From: Methanosphaera sp. BMS
GTDB taxonomy: Archaea > Methanobacteriota > Methanobacteria > Methanobacteriales > Methanobacteriaceae
Length of the DNA stretch: 64,000 nt
Direction of reading: 5' to 3'
NCBI RefSeq assembly: GCF_003268005.1
Contig: NZ_CP014213.1
Coordinates: forward strand, 1,860,001-1,924,000
The translations under genes were made by a program, and so were the position numbers. Within the stretch, counting starts at the first letter, position 1. Each line of letters starts with the position of its first letter. Shown piece by piece: positions 56,668 through 64,000 of the stretch. Below the pieces are notes generated by a model. That model had not been told where the DNA came from. It saw nothing but the letters and a program-made list of their open reading frames with translations, and did no database searches.

Positions 56668-57867
56668 TTAACCCAATATTCTATGTAAATTATCCTCAAG
56701 TGCCAGAATCTGGTCACGACTGGACAAATTAGGATCAATATTCAATATATCATGTATCCTATAGTCATTTATTGACTCAAATCCCATAGCATTAACATAA
56801 CCATTTAATTTTTCCCTAAGATTAACATCCTCGATGCTTTCAGGATCAAGTCCTATATAGCGGGGAAGCTTACTGGATGATGGAAATACGCTTACACCCC
56901 TGATTTTTTCACGGGTGCTTCGTCTTCTGTTGACTATCGTATCATAATCATCATTCAACTCGGGATCAATATATGGAACGCCGACATCACTCAAGGCTAT
57001 TACCTTCTCGTCGCTGAATGATAATGGCGTTGTTATCATATCCTGACTTAATGAAGCTATGGTTCCACCACTTCTATGAAAACTAGGACCTTCGCCCAAG
57101 TGATAACCCGCATGAACCAATGCACTTCTAACCGGACTGGCCGCGGTATAGGTCAATATCAGAGAATACTCTTCCAAAAATTGTTTAATCCTGGAAAAGA
57201 AATCAACAGTATACAATTCAGGACTTTTTGATGGACTATAAGGATCCAAGAAAACAGCATCATATTTGCCGTGAGCCTCATTTTTAATAAATTCCCTTGC
57301 ATCACACACATGGATATTGATATGAATATTTGAAGGAACTGTACTTAAGACCTTGTTAAACTGCAGATAACCCTTGTCAATCAGATAGGTTTCCACTTCC
57401 TTTTTTACATAACTGTAGGCTTTTGATACATCAGGAATAAACAGTATGGTGGCTAACGTTTCTATTGATGATTCGACCATGTCAATTTCAATTTCAACAT
57501 CTTCATCCTTAAGGTAAGTCAACAATGCTGTTGTATTGTATCCTATGCCACTGCAAATATCCAAGACTCTGATTGACTTTTTGTGCTGGGCAATCTCCAA
57601 TAAGTTAGATGGTTTGACAAACTTCTCATATGACTCTGAAAAGGCACCATATTTGCTATGTAATGTTTCTGAATCTCCTGATTCCCTTTTGTCTGATGAT
57701 AATGTGAAAGATCCGTCATCGGTACGGATGAAAAATCCTGCAATTTCATCATGATATAATTCACGAGCATCCTTATGTCCATCCTGCTCCAATTGGAATA
57801 ACTCATGAATAAGTAATTTATTCTGTTGTAATAATTCTAGTCTTGAATGTGTATCATCATCAATCAT
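56668..57867 (-). CDS. MnmC-like (DUF752) methyltransferase
   Basis: I choose the ATG at 57867 because GGTGGA lies 6-10 nt upstream, giving 399 residues; an ATG at 57879 has no such site. SAM-binding motif IRVLDICSGIGYNTTALL lies near residues 101-118, the DARE-type VCDAREFI near 195, and FLDPYSPSKSPELYTVDFF near 213-231. The last is the hallmark of MnmC-type methyltransferases (DGFxPxKNPELW). The bacterial enzyme finishes 5-methylaminomethyl-2-thiouridine at tRNA position 34. The archaeal role is less certain, and the FAD domain of bacterial MnmC is absent. Confidence 0.75.
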   Translation of the reverse strand: MIDDDTHSRLELLQQNKLLIHELFQLEQDGHKDARELYHDEIAGFFIRTDDGSFTLSSDKRESGDSETLHSKYGAFSESYEKFVKPSNLLEIAQHKKSIRVLDICSGIGYNTTALLTYLKDEDVEIEIDMVESSIETLATILFIPDVSKAYSYVKKEVETYLIDKGYLQFNKVLSTVPSNIHINIHVCDAREFIKNEAHGKYDAVFLDPYSPSKSPELYTVDFFSRIKQFLEEYSLILTYTAASPVRSALVHAGYHLGEGPSFHRSGGTIASLSQDMITTPLSFSDEKVIALSDVGVPYIDPELNDDYDTIVNRRRSTREKIRGVSVFPSSSKLPRYIGLDPESIEDVNLREKLNGYVNAMGFESINDYRIHDILNIDPNLSSRDQILALEDNLHRILG

Positions 57868-58170
57868 GGTGTCCACCATTAAAATTTAACATAAGTAAAT
57901 ATATCTCGTACAAAGTATATATTATTTTAAAGAAAATACAAATAAAAAAAATTTTCATATGTTATGACCAAATAATGGAAAATACCCAATTAAAAGTAAA
58001 ACGGATATCGAATAAGAGCAACAAAAGGTAAAATTACATTAAAATAATATGATATGACACGTCGAATAATATTAATTTCCCGTTAAATTAATATTTTGCC
58101 ATTTTCAACAAAACAAAAAATACTCTTAAAATTAATATATTACATTTGATAAATTAAAGTAATAGGTGAT
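57868..58170. other. 303-bp divergent intergenic region
   Basis: Very AT-rich DNA between the MnmC-like gene and the signal-anchored protein gene. It should hold two divergent promoters; a TATA-like run lies near 58130-58144. I see no gene or strong repeat. Confidence 0.4.
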
Positions 58171-58821
58171 ATGATGAATAAAAGAAAGATTTCAATTATA
58201 GCTGCAATCGTTATTCTTGCAATTGTCGCATATTTTGGAGTAACACAATACCAATCATATCAGGAAGAGGTATTGACTGAAAGCTTTAATAAAAACCTGC
58301 AGAACGCCAGTGCCATTGAAGCCAATCTAATCAGTTCAACTGAAAAATTCAACAACAGGCCAAGTACTGATGTGGATGAACTAATGAATACTATAAACAA
58401 TGATATGTCACCAAAATATGCTGAAGAATTGAATGTATTAAACAAGACTTATGAATCAACAAACAATGATACGAAAAAACAATATATAAATTTACAAATG
58501 AAAAGAATAGAATTAAGCTCAAAAAATTTAAATGGTACAGTTACAACATTAAATGCTATATCACAACTTTATAAAGGTGAAAAATCACAAGAAGATGCAC
58601 AGACAGCAATAAACAATGCAAATAAAGACATAACCGACAGTTCCAATGAATTAAATAGCGTATTAACAGACATCAAAACATTGTTAAAACAGAATCCGGA
58701 CTTTGACCAAAGCCTCAGAGGATTGCATCTTGAAAAATCATTCTATGGAGAAACACAGCAACAACCACAAAACATTACAAATACAACTAATACGACGAAT
58801 ACCACAAACAATACACAATAA
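58171..58821 (+). CDS. Signal-anchored extracellular protein with N/T-rich tail
   Basis: The 216-residue protein begins with a single hydrophobic helix (IIAAIVILAIVAYFGV, about residues 9-24) after a basic MMNKRK, which fits a signal anchor or an uncleaved signal peptide. The rest is charged and helical, with Leu/Ile spacing suggesting a coiled coil (about 30-190). The last 16 residues are runs of Asn-Thr (NITNTTNTTNTTNNTQ), packed with N-x-T sequons, which could be a glycosylated stalk. I do not recognise a family. It could be a surface or chaperone-like protein. AGGTGAT precedes the ATG. Confidence 0.65.
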   Translation: MMNKRKISIIAAIVILAIVAYFGVTQYQSYQEEVLTESFNKNLQNASAIEANLISSTEKFNNRPSTDVDELMNTINNDMSPKYAEELNVLNKTYESTNNDTKKQYINLQMKRIELSSKNLNGTVTTLNAISQLYKGEKSQEDAQTAINNANKDITDSSNELNSVLTDIKTLLKQNPDFDQSLRGLHLEKSFYGETQQQPQNITNTTNTTNTTNNTQ

Positions 58822-58984
58822 TTCTTAACCCCCATCACTTTTTTAGATAAAAATAATTTTTTAGAAAAATAACTAAAAACATATTATAATGTTAGAATAT
58901 ACTATTATACATAGTAAATAAAATAAACTTAATAAAAGATAATCGACAATTATAGTTAAATGAATTAAATAGGATGTTTAAAAA

Positions 58985-59911
58985 ATGAAAACATTTAACA
59001 TGTACGTTAAAACACTTATACCGAACGAAAAAGGAAAGATATTGCTAGTTAAAGAAAAAAGGATGGATGAAAGACCTAGATGGGACTTGCCCGGAGTAGC
59101 ACTTACAGAAGATGAAAGTTTTGATGAAGCCGTTACAAAAGGTATTCAAAAAGAGATAGGCTACTATGTTTATCCGGGTAAAATCGTAGGAGTAAAGGAT
59201 TTCGTAACACATGATGAAAAGGAAATAAATGTCATAATGGATGCAAACATATTGAATGGCGATATTCTCCTAAATGATCATTACGAAAAATACTCATGGG
59301 TTAGCATGGAGAGAATCACGGAATATCCATTAGTGCCATGGTTTAACGAGTATATGAAAAGAAATAAAAGACCATTCGAAGATGTTGAGTATGAAATAGA
59401 ACAAATCAATCAACGCCAACACAAACGTAGAGAGTTAATCCAGGAAGACATCGTTTCAAGCAGAAGTGATGACAGCATATATAAAATTGAGGATAAGGAA
59501 GTTGGTGAAAGCGTAAAGAATTCATTTGGTTTACTCAAGGACACAATTATCAGAACATTCCATCCAAAACAGGCCAATGTTCGCCGTACACAGCCTAAGG
59601 AAAACGTCATCTATCAAACAACAACCAGCAGTGAAAACGACATCATACCAGAAACAAGCAGTGAAAACGACATCATACCAGAAAGACACGATGATGATGA
59701 AATAACAACAATTTCCACCGAAAAACCAAAAATCAGGAAGATAAGAGAAAACAACAGGCCTTATATCAGAAAAGTTAAAGAATCAACGGAAAAAATTAGT
59801 TTCAATACCAACAGAAAGGCATCCAATTGGAAGGAAAAGTTAAACAACATTAATAAAACCCCTTCCAATAATGAAAGAAGACCTGCTCCTAAACCAAGAA
59901 GAAGACAGTAG
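58985..59911 (+). CDS. Nudix-fold protein with degenerate box and basic tail
   Basis: Residues 1-135 resemble a Nudix hydrolase: an ILLVKEKRMDERPRWDLPG strand-loop, then the Nudix box region VALTEDESFDEAVTKGIQKE. The consensus R-E-x2-E-E is reduced to K-G-I-Q-K-E, and the first Gly of the box is Val, so catalysis is doubtful. Residues about 140-308 are a low-complexity basic/acidic tail with a 10-residue tandem duplication (SSENDIIPET then SSENDIIPER) and an Arg-rich end (RRPAPKPRRRQ), probably disordered and nucleic-acid binding. Archaeal Nudix proteins of this length are unusual. Confidence 0.7.
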   Translation: MKTFNMYVKTLIPNEKGKILLVKEKRMDERPRWDLPGVALTEDESFDEAVTKGIQKEIGYYVYPGKIVGVKDFVTHDEKEINVIMDANILNGDILLNDHYEKYSWVSMERITEYPLVPWFNEYMKRNKRPFEDVEYEIEQINQRQHKRRELIQEDIVSSRSDDSIYKIEDKEVGESVKNSFGLLKDTIIRTFHPKQANVRRTQPKENVIYQTTTSSENDIIPETSSENDIIPERHDDDEITTISTEKPKIRKIRENNRPYIRKVKESTEKISFNTNRKASNWKEKLNNINKTPSNNERRPAPKPRRRQ

Positions 59912-59947
59912 AAAGGTAAACATTTAAACATCCACCTTATCCTTTTT

Positions 59948-60592
59948 TTAAATGAATGATAACAGATAATATATCACATTTTTAATTATTTCAACACCTA
60001 TGTATCCTACCGATGCGAAATAACCCATTGTAAATATACTTGCGATATAACCCAATATCAGCAGATAACTGTCATCCTCCAGACAACTTACCGACAAAAG
60101 CAATATGGATACCGCCGGGATAAAATCCGTAAATGGTATTGGCAGTGGTAAAAACAACAATAACGCCAGCACTATGATAATCAATGAGTTTAATTTATTT
60201 AGTATCCTGTTTTTTGTCAGATCACCCCGTGGCTTGGATATCTTTTCTATATAACTCATTGCCTTATAGAGTACCTCAAAGAGCTTATTCATTGACTCCT
60301 CGGACAACGTGTACTCGGATACCATCTTGGGCAAAACCAGTTTCTTATTAAACAGTACAGATAATTCAAGCAGTATAATCAAGATTCCAAAGGGTGTGCT
60401 GCTACCTGGAATAGAAACAGGGATTAAAAATGGAGCTATCAATATGATGACCATGATATGAATACCATCGGCCAGCAGTATATCAAGCAGTTCCTTAACT
60501 GACACGTCTCCCATATCAACGGAGTCCTTAATAACATCAATCTTCTTAGATGTTGCCAGGATACTGTTTTTAAAATCAAAATCATATTCCAA
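59948..60592 (-). CDS. ExoD-like membrane protein
   Basis: The 214-residue product resembles the ExoD (exopolysaccharide synthesis) family: a soluble N-terminus with VSVKELLDILLADGIHIMVI, then the IAPFLIPVSIPGSSTPFGI signature near residues 55-73. Paired helices LFLPLPIPFTDFIPAVSILL follow near 145-164, with a C-terminal double helix. About four to five membrane segments are present. The biochemical role is unknown. The gene lies 90 bp downstream of the PfkB kinase gene and may be transcribed with it; convergent with the Nudix-like gene. Confidence 0.78.
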   Translation of the reverse strand: MEYDFDFKNSILATSKKIDVIKDSVDMGDVSVKELLDILLADGIHIMVIILIAPFLIPVSIPGSSTPFGILIILLELSVLFNKKLVLPKMVSEYTLSEESMNKLFEVLYKAMSYIEKISKPRGDLTKNRILNKLNSLIIIVLALLLFLPLPIPFTDFIPAVSILLLSVSCLEDDSYLLILGYIASIFTMGYFASVGYIGVEIIKNVIYYLLSFI

Positions 60593-60682
60593 GAGAATGC
60601 ACCTTCAACGATTTTATTATTTTGTGAGTGATTATTAGCCTAATAACTTAGTTTATTATTATATTGTTTTTTTTTTCATTTG

Positions 60683-61621
60683 TTATATTTTTGAGTTAAT
60701 TATTTCATCAATGTCTATCTCATCAATTGTTGGTATTGCCTCCGTAGCACCGGTCTTTGTTGTTGAAGCTGCGGCAATGTAACTGCCGATGACCGCGGAT
60801 TGCTTAAGAGTGTAGTTGTTTATGATTCCATATAAGAATCCTGCATTGTATGCATCTCCGGCACCAGTGGTGTCAACGGTATCGACGTTGAATATTCCAA
60901 CATGATACTCCTCATCATCCTTTTTAATAAATGAGCCATTGGTTGACCGTTTAACTACAAGTATATCCACTTTGGATGATACTTCCTCTACTGCCCTGTC
61001 AAAGTCATTTAATCCCGTTGCTATCAGCAGTTCATTCTCGTTGATTAACAGAATATCCGTTAAGTCTATGAGCCTATCCATAAATTTCTTTCCACGATTT
61101 ACATAGAGCATCCCCGGATCGAATGATACTGTGACATCGGAGGATAATTCCTCCAACAGTTCAAACTGGGTGTCTATGGAGGGATCATCAGGATTTAATC
61201 CTACAAATGACGTTAAATGTAATATTTTGGTATCGTTGATGTATCGGCGATTTATATCTTCATTGAAGATTTTATCATTTACCTTTGGTGTTACATATAA
61301 CTTACGATTTCCCTCATTATCAATAAAGCCTATTACCTCTCCTGTTTCATCATTTTCATCAATGATTAAATGGGCGGTATCGACATTATTCTCTTCCAGG
61401 TAATCCTTCATCATCATCCCATTGGAGTCCTTGCCTATCTTTCCGATGTATCCTGCATTTAATCCCATTTTACTGGTTGCTATAATGGTGTTTGATGCTG
61501 ATCCACCACATGTTTTTGCTTCCTCATAAATGAATGTTTCACCATCCTCAGATGCAAATTCATTCACCTTACACAAACGGTCAACATTCAATGCTCCCCA
61601 TCCTATTATATCAAAAGTCAT
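60683..61621 (-). CDS. PfkB-family carbohydrate or nucleoside kinase
   Basis: The 312-residue protein shows both PfkB signatures: GGSASNTIIATSKMGLNAGY near residues 39-58 and DTTGAGDAYNAGFLYGI near 248-264, whose Asp is the catalytic base. It phosphorylates a sugar or nucleoside hydroxyl with ATP; the substrate is not obvious. It follows the Ftr-like gene by 28 nt. The set HAD protein, Ftr-like, PfkB corresponds, as I recall, to ehaR, ehaS and ehaT of the Methanothermobacter eha operon, where the sugar kinase is at the distal end. Confidence 0.85.
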   Translation of the reverse strand: MTFDIIGWGALNVDRLCKVNEFASEDGETFIYEEAKTCGGSASNTIIATSKMGLNAGYIGKIGKDSNGMMMKDYLEENNVDTAHLIIDENDETGEVIGFIDNEGNRKLYVTPKVNDKIFNEDINRRYINDTKILHLTSFVGLNPDDPSIDTQFELLEELSSDVTVSFDPGMLYVNRGKKFMDRLIDLTDILLINENELLIATGLNDFDRAVEEVSSKVDILVVKRSTNGSFIKKDDEEYHVGIFNVDTVDTTGAGDAYNAGFLYGIINNYTLKQSAVIGSYIAAASTTKTGATEAIPTIDEIDIDEIINSKI

Positions 61622-61649
61622 GTTATTACCTACAAAGCATTAAATATAA

Positions 61650-62534
61650 TTATTCCAGCATTTTTTTCAAGTAGAACTTGTATTTACCAAGATTTCCCCC
61701 ATAATTACCTGCAGATACCTTAAGAACACCTTCAACACCGTTTAATGCATTTATACCTTCTATCAGTGAATTTTTAGCATCCTCCAGTGTCAGTGCATTT
61801 ATAACTATTTCCGGAATGTAATTTACGCCGTCTTCCACCTTGGACTCATCACCTATTTTTTCCTTAAGTGATGGGCAATATGGATGATTTGTTGTAGGAC
61901 CTATTTCAGGATAATTTGTTTCAACCTTTGAACCGGCAGAGCAGATATCAAATGGAGTACATATTCCATCAACTTCTGCAAGTGCATCCAATGACTTGTA
62001 ACCGGCTTCAAGTACAGCTTCTTTGCTGCTGCAGTAATACCAGAAATTAACTCCCATTATTCCTTCCATACATCCAAGCTTTTGTTCAATATAAAAGTCA
62101 GGTACACATATGGGTACTCTTATCATGGTACGACCATATATTTCCTCTGTCCATTCATATCCATCTCCGCAGTGGCCTACATGTTCGGTTGTATCTATAT
62201 AATCAAATGGGTCTATTGATGCATCGAATATCTTAACAAATGGCTTAACCAGTATGTCCTGTCTTATTCTGAAGGACAATTCCTTATCGAATTTTGCCAG
62301 GTCCTTGGTGTTATACCAGAACTGTATTAACACCCCCGGCCTGTTATCCGGTGTCTGATCGGGTGATAAAAATTTTTCAACCCCTGACTCTGTTCTTCCT
62401 ATAACCGTTCCGGGTGTTGCACATGCATCATATGCTATCTTTTCTATTGTCTTGTCATCTTCTGCCGTTACAATCATCCTTACACAGGTACCAATAAATG
62501 CTTCACAATATGTATCTTCTATATCAAAATCCAT
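61650..62534 (-). CDS. Formylmethanofuran:tetrahydromethanopterin formyltransferase-like protein (second type)
   Basis: The 294-residue protein is homologous to Ftr over its length. Shared features are [27 protein letters not shown]...[12 protein letters not shown], and the C-terminal [11 protein letters not shown] with [14 protein letters not shown]. It is diverged from the usual enzyme (for example a Cys-rich HVGHCGDGY and [14 protein letters not shown]). The typical Ftr transfers a formyl group between methanofuran and H4MPT in the cytoplasm. A divergent second copy is often found with eha genes and its activity is uncertain. A strong AGGAGTTGAT site precedes the ATG. Confidence 0.85.
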   Translation of the reverse strand: MDFDIEDTYCEAFIGTCVRMIVTAEDDKTIEKIAYDACATPGTVIGRTESGVEKFLSPDQTPDNRPGVLIQFWYNTKDLAKFDKELSFRIRQDILVKPFVKIFDASIDPFDYIDTTEHVGHCGDGYEWTEEIYGRTMIRVPICVPDFYIEQKLGCMEGIMGVNFWYYCSSKEAVLEAGYKSLDALAEVDGICTPFDICSAGSKVETNYPEIGPTTNHPYCPSLKEKIGDESKVEDGVNYIPEIVINALTLEDAKNSLIEGINALNGVEGVLKVSAGNYGGNLGKYKFYLKKMLE

Positions 62535-62545
62535 AATATCAACTC

Positions 62546-63565
62546 CTATCCTAAATCTCCAATGTTTTTGCCCCGTATTTTATTACGGGTTATTTTTACC
62601 TTGTCATTTAATTTGTCCACATTTTCATCATCAATTATATCTATTGATGCTTTGGTAAGTAGTAATTCCTGGGTGATACTTTCATCAATGGAATAGTCCA
62701 GCAATGCTTCCAAGGGATTTTCGTTATATTCATGAATAAAATCATATACCCCGGCGGTCGCCTTGTTATTGAATACATCGGCGATGACTGCCAGTATAAG
62801 ATTATTTTCTGATGCTATGCTGATTGACGCCGATTTGATTGAATGAATATTGCCGTTGAATGATATGCTTACTCCACCGTTATCCCGGGCATAGGATAAT
62901 GCTTCCTTGTCAGTTATGCTGTCACCGCTGTACATCAGATTTTCAGCTTTATAATCGTTTTTTTCAATTATGTCAATTATTGCCTCATATTTACCTATTC
63001 CACCAATAGGCTTGACGGATTCTATCAGTGAATTAATCTTCATATTACCTATCACATTTGAAAAGAGATTATCGATATTTTCAAAGCTTGAGTCAAACAA
63101 TATGTTTTCACGCATCTCAAGCAGTTTATCCGCTTCTTCTGTGGATAATACATATTCATCCATCTTTAATATTGTAGAGTAGGCATTCTCATAATTGAAT
63201 CCTGTCTTGTCACTTAAAGCCTTTATATACTGGTTATAACTGGTACTTACAATATAAAAGGGCATGATGTTCTGAACATAACTTATCATGGAGTATGCTC
63301 CGTCAATCATGTTAATGTTATCCTGTGAAAATTCCACCAGGTCCTTTTCTGTTAGATTATATGCCTTGAAAAAGGGTAAAATATATTTCAATGTACTTCC
63401 GGTAAAATGAGTATCAGGATACTTTTCTGCTAGCAAATCATCATAATTACTTAAAATACTGAAAAATTCACCGCCTTCTGGTATAAAATAATCAGCTATT
63501 TCATATGCATTATCATTTATTGATAATGGTCCTTCACAATCAGTTACATAAAATTTTTCATTCAT
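62546..63565 (-). CDS. HAD-type phosphatase-like protein, EhaR-like
   Basis: The start ATG at 63565 follows AAGAGGAG and gives 339 residues; an upstream ATG at 63592 lacks a site. The protein has HAD features: [10 protein letters not shown] near the N-terminus (D-x-E instead of the D-x-D nucleophile pair), IVSTSYNQY as motif II, and [13 protein letters not shown] as motif IV. Because it precedes an Ftr-like and a PfkB gene by short gaps (11 and 28 nt), it matches ehaR. The changed nucleophile motif and the lack of other eha genes in this window leave its function open. Confidence 0.75.
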   Translation of the reverse strand: MNEKFYVTDCEGPLSINDNAYEIADYFIPEGGEFFSILSNYDDLLAEKYPDTHFTGSTLKYILPFFKAYNLTEKDLVEFSQDNINMIDGAYSMISYVQNIMPFYIVSTSYNQYIKALSDKTGFNYENAYSTILKMDEYVLSTEEADKLLEMRENILFDSSFENIDNLFSNVIGNMKINSLIESVKPIGGIGKYEAIIDIIEKNDYKAENLMYSGDSITDKEALSYARDNGGVSISFNGNIHSIKSASISIASENNLILAVIADVFNNKATAGVYDFIHEYNENPLEALLDYSIDESITQELLLTKASIDIIDDENVDKLNDKVKITRNKIRGKNIGDLG

Positions 63566-63666
63566 GAAAAAACTCCTCTTTATATAATCCAAAGAATTAC
63601 TTCGCTATAATTATCTATATAACTAAAAACATAAATAGTAATATACATCAAATTAATGGACTTACT

Positions 63667-64000
63667 ATGAAAAGAATAAATAAAATAATTAAGGCATTGT
63701 TACTTGTAGCCTTAATTGTTGCAATAATCTCTGTAATTTATCTGGTTGTAATACATAATCCCGGAGAGGATTATACGGAATTCTACCTTTTGGATTCCAA
63801 TAACGATACGACGGATTATCCTACAAATGTTACACAGTATTCCATTGAAAAGATAATAATTGGAATAATAAACAAGGAACATAAACAAGTAAATTACACA
63901 GTCAAAGTTAAAAAGGATGGCTATTTACAAGCCGAATACAACTACACATTAGACAATAATGAAAAAATCGAAACACCCTATTATCTCAATAATGCAAATG
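63667..64000 (+). CDS. DUF1616-like membrane-anchored protein, partial
   Basis: The frame opens at ATG 63667 and runs off the edge (111 codons seen). A hydrophobic N-terminal helix (LLLVALIVAIISVIYLVVI) is followed by NPGEDYTEFYLLDSNNDTTD and YPTNVTQYSIEKIIIGIIN. The YTEFYLLD...YPTN...IIGIIN pattern recalls the C-terminal domain of DUF1616 proteins of methanogens. It probably faces the cell exterior. It diverges from the HAD-kinase operon across about 100 bp. Confidence 0.6.
   Translation, partial: MKRINKIIKALLLVALIVAIISVIYLVVIHNPGEDYTEFYLLDSNNDTTDYPTNVTQYSIEKIIIGIINKEHKQVNYTVKVKKDGYLQAEYNYTLDNNEKIETPYYLNNAN

Noticed and set aside
1-64000. CRISPR arrays, cas genes, tRNA or rRNA genes
   Set aside because: No regularly spaced repeats and no tRNA arms (GGTTCAAATCC-like T-loops in proper context) or rRNA sequences were found by eye; a tRNA scan could still find a missed one.

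Overview
The window reads as a low-GC methanogenic archaeon of the Methanobacteriales, most likely Methanosphaera or a close relative. The order-level call rests on archaeal and methanogen genes: the two-gene archaeal start of the shikimate pathway (ADH synthase and 3-dehydroquinate synthase II), archaeal primase PriS/PriL, archaeal CCA-adding enzyme, Hel308 helicase, a second-type formylmethanofuran:H4MPT formyltransferase, DUF530/DUF2098/UPF0305 proteins, and class III signal-peptide pilin-like proteins. The genus is inferred from the very AT-rich intergenic DNA and the large adhesin-like proteins (ALPs); no rRNA or tRNA was seen to confirm it.

Layout. 0-6.1 kb: a partial TMEM175-type channel, cbiD, a GT4 glycosyltransferase, a Hel308-type helicase, a UPF0305 protein and a coiled-coil protein. 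6.1-9.05 kb: a small accessory islet with two related hairpins, a DUF4143 ATPase, a decayed transposase and gene remnants. 9.05-22.85 kb: mostly housekeeping genes (Sua5/YrdC, a CDP-alcohol phosphatidyltransferase, a flavoprotein, methyltransferases, the ADH synthase/DHQS II pair, a secreted nuclease, a membrane phosphodiesterase, thpR-ubiX-cbiT, cca). 22.86-36.67 kb: an ALP block bracketed by two ~286-bp direct repeats (R1, R2). It holds ALP1, an inserted IS4-type element, a short ALP and ALP2; ALP1 and ALP2 share a virtually identical 1.53-kb 3' part. 36.7-39.1 kb: priS and priL. 39.4-40.8 kb: a second, decayed insertion sequence. 41-46.3 kb: metG with a fused tRNA-binding domain, a DUF530 protein, a two-HTH DNA-binding protein and a MraY/WecA-type glycosylphosphotransferase. 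47.1-54.8 kb: ALP3 and ALP4. 54.8-64 kb: two pilin-like proteins, a THUMP-like protein, an MnmC-like methyltransferase, a membrane-anchored N/T-rich protein, a Nudix-like protein, an ExoD-like protein, and an operon of an HAD protein resembling EhaR, an Ftr homologue and a PfkB kinase. A DUF1616-type gene is cut by the right edge.

How it fits together. The core genes serve cobamide synthesis (cbiD, cbiT), replication priming, tRNA maturation and charging, aromatic amino acid synthesis and C1 metabolism. Surface biology dominates the rest: four ALPs, two pilin-like proteins, a lipid-linked sugar transferase and several secreted or anchored proteins. The most unusual feature is the ALP block. 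It sits between two core genes (cca and priS), is flanked by long direct repeats that may themselves form a structured RNA, contains duplicated upstream regions, and shows a sharply bounded identical tract between two otherwise diverged genes. This is the layout expected of a locus that varies by recombination or gene conversion. That is an inference from one sequence and was not tested.
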